DNA of 64,000 bases, taken from positions 40,166,070 through 40,230,069 of the forward strand of contig OV277867.1 of assembly GCA_922989275.2 (NCBI GenBank), read 5' to 3'. Under the pieces are notes generated by a model that saw only the letters and a list, made by a program, of their open reading frames with translations, was not told where the DNA came from and ran no database searches. Below are positions 11,762 through 23,700 of the stretch, one piece after another (position 1 is the first letter of the stretch; each line of letters begins with the position of its first letter). Both the position numbers and the translations under genes were made by a program. This stretch comes from Gari tellinella (Eukaryota; Mollusca; Bivalvia; Cardiida; Psammobiidae).

Positions 11762-14700
11762 CTGAAAGAGAAAGAACGCTTCATTGAACAACATTCCACA
11801 ACAACAACAACCACCCTTTACTCAATAGCCTATTTCTAATTCTGAATACAGGTGACCACTTAAAGCATGTTAAAAGTAAAACAGAACATGCCTCAACCCA
11901 TTACCTCATAAATACACCTTTCATTTATAAATAGTTCCACTTTATGCAATTATGAATATGTACCATCAGAAATATTTTCTAAATCCTAGCAGAATTTTAC
12001 CTTAAAGCAGGCTGAAAGTAAAGCAGAATGTGCCTTATGGCACATTCTGCTTTACTTTGAACCTGCTTTTAGTGGTCCCCTTTCTTCAAAACTAGAAACA
12101 GGCTATTAGGTAATGGGTTAATACGCATATAATCCCTCCACTGAAGAAAATTGTTCCAATTTAAACAGTCAAAAATATGCACAACAAGCAATTTATTTGT
12201 TTACTGATCAGATGATAGCTTAAAGCAGGCTGAAAATAAAGCAAAATAAGCCTTAAGGCGCATTCTGCTTTTCTCTCAACCTACTTTAAGTGGTCACTTT
12301 TCTTCAAAACTAGAAACAGGTATGGGGTTATGGGTTTTAAACCCTTTACTTAATACTAGACTATTTCTAGTTCTGAATACAGGTGACCTATTAAAGCATG
12401 TTGAAATTAAAGCAGAACATGCCTTAAGGAGCAATATGCTTTACTTTCTGCCTGGTTTAAGCTACCACTGCTAGTATATGCAGGGGTGGCGAAATCTCAG
12501 AAAAATGCACCTGTCCACGGACAAGTGGTTTGAAAAAATCACTTGTCCGTATCCAATATCTACTTGTCCGTAAAAATAAATGTTACCTGGTTAAATACTA
12601 AATAGACAACATAAACGTTTCCTATAGCCTAGAAGATCGTAAAGCATACTGTGCCTAAAAATTAAGAGAAGATTTTTTAAGTTTTCATTCTGCTTTACCT
12701 ATCAGTTTCCAAGGGACCTGTAGGCTCTTTCAGCGAACTCTGCTTGAATAACTTGACTCAGTTCAAGTTCAACATTTAACTGTTTATCTATCTATCTAAC
12801 TGTTTACAAAGTAGACCTACTAGTACTAAGTCTTTATTAGCTCAAACGTTTCAAAGCATTACAGTTAACTGACCATTAATACGGTAGCACACCCTTCGAA
12901 CTTTCATTTTCTCTGTCTTAATTTATCAGAAATATCTTATCAGAACGATAGAATTGTCAACATTATTTACGGCAGATTGAGAATTTTGCAAACGGGAACA
13001 GGATGCAGATGGCCCGTTTTGGGGTGTTATGCCACGGTGGATTCGGGACTTTCTTTTGCTAATTTATGGTCAGGAACAATCTCAGCAGCTACATCGTTGT
13101 TAGTATCATCATTTCATTTCGTTTTTTTAGCCGTTCTTACGAAAAAGGAGCGAATATCGCTCGCCTGTTTTCGTTATTTCAGACATCGCTGAAAATGGCT
13201 ACAGACGACGAGTTTATTCGCCGATAATATCAAAGAGTTTCCTTATACCGGAAATAACAATAATTAGCATTCGCCCCCGAGAGTACGATTCGTCCCCATA
13301 CCGAGAATTTTCGAACTTTCGCCGGATTTTTCGGGCGCTTCCCTCGGCGCAGCACCGGCATTTTAACTGGGTCTTTTATTATTTTTCCGCGCGAAAAGTG
13401 CCAAAACGTAGTCTAGGCAGATCACAGAAACTGAATTTGCGTAATTGAACATTGGAATTTCTGCTTGTCCACGGACAATCAAGACAGGAAAATTCACCTG
13501 TCCGGACCCTAAAATGGCCACCTCGGACAACACGGACAGTTGATTTTGCCACCCCTGATATGGAAACTATTTCTCATGACTATGAATTGGAACAAATTAC
13601 TCCAGGGTATGAATTAATTAAATGTGTAAATATGCAGATCTATGGAGTAAAGGGTTAAGCATTTTCTAACAATTTGGATTTTTGATATCTAGACTAATAA
13701 AAGCTTAATTGATAAAGAAAATCTTTCCCGAAGAAAGAGTAAAAACTCCTGTTAGACACATCCTGTAAGAACTAAGAAAACAGTACAGACCCTTATCAGA
13801 CAGCTCCTGAAAGAGATGTCTGATCTAGTTCTACATCGTTTTTGGCAAGTGTTGATATAAACGGAATATTACTATACTTTGCATATCTTATGCACCGGAT
13901 CACTCGAGTTGTGTGTGTAAAGGCTATATCCAACGAGACCGGAGGTCGAGTTGGATATAGCCTTTACACACACAACGAGAGTGATCCGGTACATAAGATA
14001 TGCAAAGTATAGTAATGTTCCTTTTATTATATACCTTTTAAAATAAAACTAAAATGAAAAACGATAGAAATGTTTCGAGCGTTACTATAAATAAACGGGA
14101 TTTCCCATATGTCACACTTCGGGGAATGGCGCGTGAAAGTAAATACTCGCTATTACGACCACTAAAACGAATGCTAATTGATTAAATAATAGAGAGGTGA
14201 CAGCTTAAAGCAAGGTGACAGTGAAACAGAAAGCTCCTAAAGGAGCTTTCTGTTTCACTGTCACCTTGCTTTAAGCGGTCACCTACCGTAAATACCCTAA
14301 TACTTAACATAATTTAGTGGTCGTAATAGAGAGGTTTTACTGTAGTTCCGAACTTCCGACTACACAGTAAACGTTCTTTTCCCATTACACAAGGTACATG
14401 GGTAATACGGAATTTTCAATCCGTCAAGGTGTATTTGTTCGATAAAATACAGAAATATTTCGGGCAGAACATTGGTAGGTATATAATAAACAGGTTTAGC
14501 AGAAGGGTTAAAAATAAAATCTGAATATACTTCTTATGTTTTAACTGAGTACAATCATTAGTCTTGGTTTTCTCCACCCTCACAATTTACCTGTTATTGT
14601 ACAGTGAATATTGTTATTCTTCACTTCAGTTCGGATTTAACTCTAAACTTGCTTCTTGTTTTAAAGACAGGTGACCACTTAAAGAGGGATGAAAATAAAG

Positions 14701-17700
14701 CAGAATATGCCTTCTACTTTACCTTCAGCCTGCTTTAAGCTATATTCTGCTAGGATACAAGAAATATTTAAAGATGCTGTATGAATATGACTGCTTAAAA
14801 CAGAACGAGTGTAAGACAGAAAGTTCTAATATGAGCTATCTGCCATACTTTCGTCCTGCCACATATATTTAACATCATCAATGAGTATGGGAGTAATAGC
14901 AACTTCTTACATGTGAAAATATTATTTGTTGTAGTGCTTTAGAGCAAGACCTCTCCATTACGAGCACTAGAACGAAGGCTAAATGATTGTTTAACAGACA
15001 GGTGACTGTAAATCAGAAAGCTCCTGAAGGAAGGAGCTTTCTGTTTTACTGTCACCTTGCTTTAAGCAGTCACCTGTAATAAGCACCTAATAATTAACAC
15101 AATGTAAATTCCGTACTAGAGAGGTTTTACTGTTTATAAAACTGGTCCCCGATTCTGTACTTCCTTGCACTTACTATTTCCAGTTGGGTGGAAGGACTCG
15201 TTTTGACTTGAAGTATCTGGCTAGTCTGTGAATTCTGCTTTCAACCAGAATCAGTCGGAACTTAGCATCAATGTCCTGCAAGATACAGATATGAGCGTGA
15301 GATGTCTTACAATTTAACATATTTTCTTCGAATTCAATCACCCGTTCCATGGATTCAAACTTCATTAGTTTACCCCTCACTTGCCTAACCAGACACCACT
15401 TGCCTTAGGCTTCAGGTAAGTGGGTTAGGGCGAAGACTGAAATAGCTCATTTACATGCATTCACGAATATGTATCATACAACATATTTCCTATATTCTAG
15501 CAGATGGTAGCAGACTGAAAGTAAAACAGAATGCATCTTAAGGTGCATTCTGCTTTACTTTCTAACTACACTAATTTACTGATCATACATATCAATTTCT
15601 AAATAAATGATATCTCAACTGCCTACAAATTTTTTAAATATACATATATGCGAAAATACAAGTTTGCTCAGTTGAAGAGTTGTCGTCAATCAAGTAAGCT
15701 AGCATACGATGGTAGGCAACCATCACCAGCATTACTGTAAGACGCAAATTACAGCATCATTGCAATCGTATTTGTTTCTGTAAATAGTGTCGTGTTTATA
15801 AAATTTAGAAATCAAAGAATCATCATGTTGAATGGCTACTTAACCCTTTACCCAAAAGCCCCGTTTCCAGTTTTGAAGAGAAGTGACTACTTAAAGCATG
15901 TTGAAAGTAAAGCAGAATGTGCCTTAAGGCACATTCTGCTTTACTTTCAACATGCTTTAAGCTACCTCCTGCTAGAATATAGAAAAAAAATTCTTAGATT
16001 GCAAGAAAGACAACCCGTGCAGACCCTGATCAGAGGGCTCCTTTAGGACTGATCAGGGTCTGCACTGTTTTTACATTTTGCAATAAATGGTATAGAACAA
16101 CCCTTAATAGTAAAGCAGAGACTAGACCGTATTGGAAACTGGGATATTCCATTTTAAGACGTTTCAGGGGTGAACGAGTTATGCAGTACCTGTCTTTAGG
16201 CAAATGCATCCTTCTTCACCGAGCTACTTTTCAACTCGTTACTGCATAAATACACTTTTTTACACCTTTACTTAATTCCTCAAATGAAAACAGTTCCCCT
16301 TTATACAGTCATGAATATGAAGTATAACAAATATATTCTATATACCAGCAGATTGTAGCTTAAATCAGACTAGAAAGTAAAGCATAATGTGCCTGCTTTA
16401 AGTAGTAACCTATTTTCAAAACTAGAAAGAGGCTATAGGGTAAAGGTTTAAGGCACATTTGGCTTTACTTGCAGTCTGCTTTTAGTTACCATCATGGCAT
16501 CTGCTAGGATATAGAAAATAGTTCTTCTGGTACATGTTCTTGGCTGTATACATTGGAACTATTTTCTTCAGTTGAGGAATAAATAACAGGAGTAAAAAGG
16601 CATTTTTATGGGGTAATGGGTTAACACAAGTGACTTTGTAGCTCTATAGGTTGTTCCAAATAACAAGTGCTTGCTGAGCACCATTCTCCCTGATATGATC
16701 AATTGATCATGACTTCTCTTTTAATGACATGACCCAAGTTGTACTTGATTCAAAATGTTGCTCAGTTAAAATGTTGTCGTCAATCAAGTAAGCTAGCATA
16801 CGATGGTAGGCAACCATCACCAGGTTTACTGTAAGACGCAAATTACAGCATCATTGCAATCATATTTGTTACTAGTGTAAAGTTTCAGGGCTCCAGATAA
16901 GGGGAGCATTTCAAAAACTAAAATCTTCATTTCTGCATTAAACCGTATGGTGTCACTACTCATTAGAATCGTCTCGAAGAGACGATTCTAATGAGTAGTA
17001 ACACCATAGGTTTTGGTGTTGAAATGAGTGAGAAAATGTTGGATTTGTTCAGTTTAGTCCCTCTTATCTGAAGCTCTGAAGTTTAACCTTCTCACACTGA
17101 TTATTCACATATAAAACTCTGCTCACTAGGAACATTTATCATCTGAACAATTACACTTGATAACATTTAAAGATTTTTTTTTATCCCAAGAAAGAGAACT
17201 CTTGTAAAACAGATCCTACAACAGGGCTCCAGATAAGAGGGAGTAAACTAAACAAATCCAACATGTTCTCACTCATTTTAGCACCAAATCCTATGGTGTA
17301 ACTACTCATTAGAATCGTCTCTTCGAGACGATTCTAATGAGTAGTGACACCATAGGGTTTTAAGCAGAAATATTATGTTATAACAGTTGCTGCTTAAAAC
17401 ATTCATTTGTGAACCTTCACATGAACGATTCTAGTTCTCAATTTAGGCTAGTCCATTTCTGACTTTGAAGGGTTGTTTTTCATGTATTGAAAAATATCAA
17501 ACAGTGTAGACCCTGATCAGAGGGCAACTTTAGGATACCCCTGATATGGATCTACACTGTTTCCATAGGATAAGTGTTCTCTTCATAGATACCCTGTTTG
17601 AAACTGTGACAAGTACACTCGCCGCAGGGGTTGAATGGATTAACCCATTACCCCATAGCCAGTTTCTAGTTTTGAAGACAGGTGAGGACTTAAGGCACAT

Positions 17701-20700
17701 TCTGCTTTACTTTCAGCCTGCTAAAGCTACCATCTGCTAAAATATTGAAAATATTTCATACGATACATATTTATCACTGTATAAACTGCAACTATATTTT
17801 TCAGTGGAGGTATAATATCAAACGACAAAGGCGTAAAGGGGTGTATTTATGGGGTAATGGGTTAACAGAAGTGACTTTGTTGCTCAGTTAAAATGTTGTC
17901 GTCATTCAAGTAAGCTAGCATACGATGGTAGGCAACCATCACCAGCATTACTGTAAGACGCAAATTACAGCATCATTGCAAATATAACTCTACAGATATT
18001 TCTGACAACTCTTTTCATCATTTGGACACATATTTATAAACAACATTACAGGGTTGCCATTTCTCCGGATTTTTCCGAAATCTTTGGATTTGATCCTAGC
18101 AGATTGAAAGTAAAGCAGAATGCGCTAGGCGCATTCTGATTTACTTTCAACCTGCTTTAAGTAATTGTGATTGAAAAATAGAAAATTTTAAAACCTTAGG
18201 ATTTTTCAAAATCAACATATGGCAGCCCTGATATTACCTGGAATTGGTGTCTCATTGCAACAAAGAATGAAACTTTGAAAAAAGTTTTGCAATGACTAAC
18301 AGTGTCATTTTAAAATAGGAAATGTTTTGTAAAATCACTGGTTCCATCATGCATGCTTGATCATAAAGGTCATAATTATGTTAACATTTTATAAAATTTC
18401 CATAACTGATTTTTTGCTGAACAAGTATTCAAAGTTTCAAATGGATACCTTTGATAGTTAATGAAAACTTTTGTCTCACAAAACACCAACGCTGACGCAA
18501 ACAGGGTGACGACTGCCATTTTGCATTTTCTCTTTTTGCAACCTCAGTGATCGGCCATTCTCGTCAACCACTGGTCTGTTACGAACCATGCTTGAGCTAA
18601 ATGGCAGATCTATCTCCGTAACAACAGATTTTGGTCCAATCTCATTATGGTTCCTCAACCTTATCATTCAAAGAGTTCAAATATCTGGTGAAAACAAACT
18701 AAGCCTATGTCAGCTATATATATGATTATCATATTGATTGCTTTTGCTCAGTATTGAAATGTTCGTCATTCAAGTAAGCTGGCATACGATGGTAGGCAAC
18801 CATCACCAGGTTTACTGTAAGACGCAAATTACAGCATCATTGCAAACAGCTTATTTTGGATTAACCCATTCCCCCATAAAATTGTCTTTTTACGACTTTA
18901 ATTTATTCCTCCACTGAAGAACATAGTTCCTATTTATAAAGTAATGACTCGACTTTATAAATAGGAACTATTTTCTTCAGTGATTGACTATGTATCATAA
19001 GGAATGATTTCTATATTCTAGCAGTTAATAGCTTAAAGCAGGCTGAAAAAAGCAGAATGCGCCTTAAAGGGACTCGCAACCGGATGGTGTACTTGTCAAA
19101 ATAAAATACTCAAATAAAAGCAAATTTGTGGCATTATTTGGCTTCCGACATTAAAAAAATATGATCAGTCCAAAAAAAGTCTCAAGAATCGTCACCGAAT
19201 CTTAGTGGTTTTTTTTTAGATATTTTCCATCGTTTTTCTATAGCGTTAGCTAACGGTATAGTTGTTGTTGTTGCTTCTCTACACGAGCTCAGACATAAAC
19301 CAGAGTCGAATAAAGTACCATCAATCGCTACCAGTGAAGTACGTTAATTCGCTACTTAATATATAGAGAGCGCTGGTAGCCGAGGGGATAAAGGCGTTTC
19401 CTCATTTTTCATGTTTGTCTCCGCATGGAGGGTCACGGGTTCGAATCCCACCAGAGCTTCTTTTTTTTTTTTTTTGAAATGCATTTTTTAATAGAATTTA
19501 TTATCCTAAACTAAATCTTACCCATGGATTTATATAAGCATTTGAAATATATTTACAAATTACTATTTTTAATGCTAAATCCGGTTGCGAGCCCCTTTAA
19601 GGCGCATTCTGCTTTACGCTATGGGATAATGGGTTAAGCGTGTTCTCTGACATAGCAATTCTCTGCAAGTTGTAAGCTCAGAGATATTTGTAACCAGTTT
19701 CAATCTAGATCAGATGCTAAATAACTTTGCATTTAATCAGGATCCAAACTCTTTCACTCATAGTTATGTTTCATCAGTCAAAATACCTTGATTTCAAATA
19801 TTAACCTATTGCTTGTTTCTAGTTTTGAAGATAGAGGACTACTTGAAGCAGATTGAAAGTCTGCATAAAACTATCATCTACTAGAATATAGAATATATGT
19901 GTGATGGTTCATGTTAATGACTGTACAAAGTGGAACTATATTCTTCAGTGGAGATGAAACAAAAGGTGTGTTTATGGGGTAATGAGATAAAAGAAACTAC
20001 AGCCAAACACTGGTCTCCGTCAGATACTATACCTTCCTGTTCCTTTCCAAGTGCTTTCTGATGCTGACTGCCTTTTTAATCAAGTAGTACAGATCCTCAG
20101 GGATCTCCATAGCCAAACCCTTAGCCTTGAGGATACGCAGAATCTTGCTTCCTGTGACAAACCTCACCTGGGCAACACCATGGGAATCCCTCAGAATTAC
20201 ACCTGTAAACAGAAAGGGTTATCTTGTATACAGGGCTCCAGATAAGATAGAGTAAGCTTAATAAATTCAATGTTTACTCACTTATTTAACCCTTTGAACC
20301 CTAGTCCCGTCCTTTTCAAACAGTGTACAGTGAATAGTACACTTGTCCTGTGCAAACAGTGAAGGCCCAGATCAGAGGGCTCCGAAAGGAGCCCTCTGAT
20401 CAGGGTCTTCACTGTTTGTCATAATGTCAAACATTGACAAAAACAACCCTTAACGAGAAACCGCCAATGTCGGTATGGCCGGATTGTCTGCACTTTTGCT
20501 TTGTATATATATATATAATATAGTTACCCATGGCATGTGATGATGACCTCACTACAACTGTACATGCCAAATTTGGTTGCTGTAGGACTTAAACTTTGAC
20601 TAAAACCAGCGTTTTTTTTCCTTCTTTGAACGGGTCCGGGGAACGGACCCGTTCCCAATTGGAGACGGACCCGTCCCAATTTGACGACCGGACCCGTCCC

Positions 20701-23700
20701 AATCAAAAGAAATCAAATATCGGACCCGTTCCCAATCAAAATAAACATATTTCCCAATTGTCAAATTACTTTTTCCCTTTAAATCATAGCAAACCATCCA
20801 TATTTCAACTTATCTTTTGCTACAATGAATGTCTCGTCAAGGAAATATACAGAAGTTTATAATTCCGTGGTCTCATGAAATGTAAACAAAGTTACGCAAC
20901 TCCATTGACATTTTTGGGAGTATGTATAAAACAATACCAGTGATTACGGCCGAATATCGGAAACGGTCCGGGCGAAGATTTATACATGCCCCTTAATCGA
21001 GACTGGTTAATGTTGCGTGATCGCAAAATCCGCTGAAATTGATAAGAGTTTACAAACCCAGTCTGACTCTGTTTACCATCATTTATAAAATAGAAAACCT
21101 ACAATTAAAACAATCATGAGCCATAATTCAAAGTATTTCAGAATTGTTTTGAGAAAGACGATAATGAAGAACTTGAATCTAGATCACTGCCTTAACACTC
21201 GCGAGCTTGATTGGCAGTATTCAGCGGTTACCCGAATAACCGAAAACAGCTGTTTTCGCGAAAACAGGCGAAAACAGGCTGATCTTACGAAAACAGGCTA
21301 GAAAAAAGGTTTTATGTACTGGAAACGTATTTAAAAGGATATAATTCAATAATTTGAACTAATAACAGTCATTTAGGCTAAAAAAGTTGCCTTTCATGAC
21401 CTACAATCACCAATAAAATTGACCCGAATCGGCGAAGCTATGAAAAATATCGGTCCGTAATAACTAATGTCACACGAAAACAGTAGAGAAAGTATGATTT
21501 GTGTACTAATATCATACGTTGAGAAAACGTATTTAAAAGCATATATTCCAATTAAATGTTTTATAATGATTTAATAATGGCCCCTTTCCGATAAAAATGC
21601 TTTTTATTGACCAAAATTGGCGACGGTATGAAAAATGTTGGTCTGTAATAGCATACGGAAACAGCATAGGAAATATGTTTTTTGTATTAATATCGCATTC
21701 AAAGACATAAACACTGTTTAATAATAATAATTTGAACTAATAAATGTTATTTAGGCTAAAAAAGTTGCCTTTGTTGACCTACAATCGACAATAAAATTGA
21801 CCAAAATCGGCGACGCAATGAAAAATATCGGTGCGTAATATCACATGTTTGTTGTTTGCAATGTAATTTCTAAGTTAATTAAAAAAATGCAGTATGACTA
21901 AGGGCATTTCAAAACGAGTATCAAACAGTTTCGATCCTGATCAGACGCCGCGTTGGCTAACTATCGGCGACAAATTGAAAAATACCGACCTGCCTTAACA
22001 CATTCACCCCTGAAACTTTTAACGGAAAATTTCAATTTCAAAATTTGTCTAACCAATAATTTAATATCTTGGGTTTATTTGAACAATATATTTCAAAATG
22101 ACAAACAGTGTAGACTCTGATCAGAGGGTTCCTTAAGGAGTCCTCTGATCAGGGTCTACACTGTTTGCATGCGACAAGTGTAATCATCACAAGTAGGCCT
22201 ACACTGTTTGTAAATGACGAGTATACTCATCTCTAGGGTTGAATGTTTTAACTTACGAAAATCTAAATTTGTTTATACCACGGAAATATACAGTGTATAA
22301 TTCCATGTTTATACGAAAACACCCTCTAAAATGGGTGTTACACACTCATATTTTAAAAAAAAAAATGCACAAATGAAAATTTATAATTATATTTTTATAT
22401 TTTGATCATATCGTCGAAATTCCGACTCAAAAAATTTATTTGATCAACTAAAACTCGGTGTATGTACTCTTACCATAAGAAATATTTGCTATATAATAAC
22501 AGATGTCCGCTTAAAGCAGGCAGAAATTAAAGCAGAATGTGTACAATGAACTAATCATCTAAAATCCCGTTTAAAAAACTGTTTTGACCTTGACGTTCGC
22601 AAACGCCTCGAAATATATTATACATTTATATATCGGCAACCTAAATAGACCCTGGTGAGGCAAATCATAAAGGAGCATCTTGATCTGGGTTTACCTGTTT
22701 GCAGAGACGAAATGCGTATTCATCTGGTAAATGGTTGAGATCACATATCAAATGCCGAAAATGCCCAAAATTGGCTTTCAATACTTCTATAAGTCGATAT
22801 ATATGTGTATAATTAACTAATCATCCAATAATCCCGTTTAAAAACTGTTTTGGCCTTTACTCTCGCAAACGCCTCGAAATATATTATGAATCTATGTATA
22901 TGGGCAAAATGAGTAGACCCTGATGAGGCAGATCGTAAAGAAGCATTCTGGTCTGGGTTCACCTGTTTGCAGAGGCGTAAGGCGTATTCATTTGGGAATT
23001 GGTTGAGACCGCGCATCGGTTGAAAAACTTAATTCCCAAATAAATGCCGATGGTAAAAGTTTCTTTTGTTTAATTAAATTTAGCCTAAATTTGAATAATT
23101 GACTTAAAAGGTCAATAATTAAAAACAATGTTCTAAACTTGTCTGAAATAAGTCGGAATTAGTTAAGAAATCCGAATATGAGTAAATTGTACATAATTAC
23201 CAAAACGATAGAATAATCCAATAACGAATAACTGTAACAATTTTTTCCTGTTTGGATTCCACACATACAGCAAACACGTTAGGACGAGTAATTTACAGGA
23301 CCAGGTTGTATGAAGTGTGTCAGTACCACCGCTGACACGCGTCCACCGCTGACACGCGTTGCTCAAACAAACACGACCATTCTCTGATGGCTGGCACGTG
23401 CAAGGATAGCCTTTGATGTAGCCGTCACATTCTTCATAATTTCACATAGGTGTAAAATCTTAAAATTTATGAAAACAAAGGATGGGTCTGCTGTGTCATT
23501 CTTAGTTTGGTTTTGGTTAGATACGTTACAGTCTAAATTAGCAATGGAAAACACCAAGCTTCATTGTTTCTTCTGTAAGTCGTCGTCTGGTCAAGTAATG
23601 TTCGACGAAGATGCCAGCGCTGCCCTGGTTAGGTACGTACTACAGTACTACTCATATAATACTTTTATCCTGTCTCGTTTCCTTCTTGTCAAATCAACTA

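Larger units (their letters stand above)
18861..19636 (-). mobile_element. MITE family A split at its apex by a tRNA-like TTAA element
   Basis: 18861-19067 and 19597-19636 form one family A copy. The break is at the apex GCGCC-TTAA-GGCGC, where the element 19068-19596 is inserted with duplicated TTAA. Confidence 0.75.

Noticed and set aside
12977..13192. 71-codon plus-strand frame inside the CAGGGGTGGC hAT-like element
   Set aside because: No transposase motif; the element is short and probably non-autonomous.
18476..18667. Minus-strand 63-codon frame between snoRNA-like copy 4 and copy 3
   Set aside because: Somewhat protein-like ([15 protein letters not shown]), but no splice signals, no family and no partner exon; left unannotated.
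15665..18845. Assignment of the snoRNA-like copies to U14 (SNORD14)
   Set aside because: The genomic context fits, but the U14 rRNA-pairing segments as I recall them are absent.
20051..20245. Plus-strand open frame of 64 codons
   Set aside because: It is the antisense of RPS13 exon 4; the minus strand encodes a conserved ribosomal protein.
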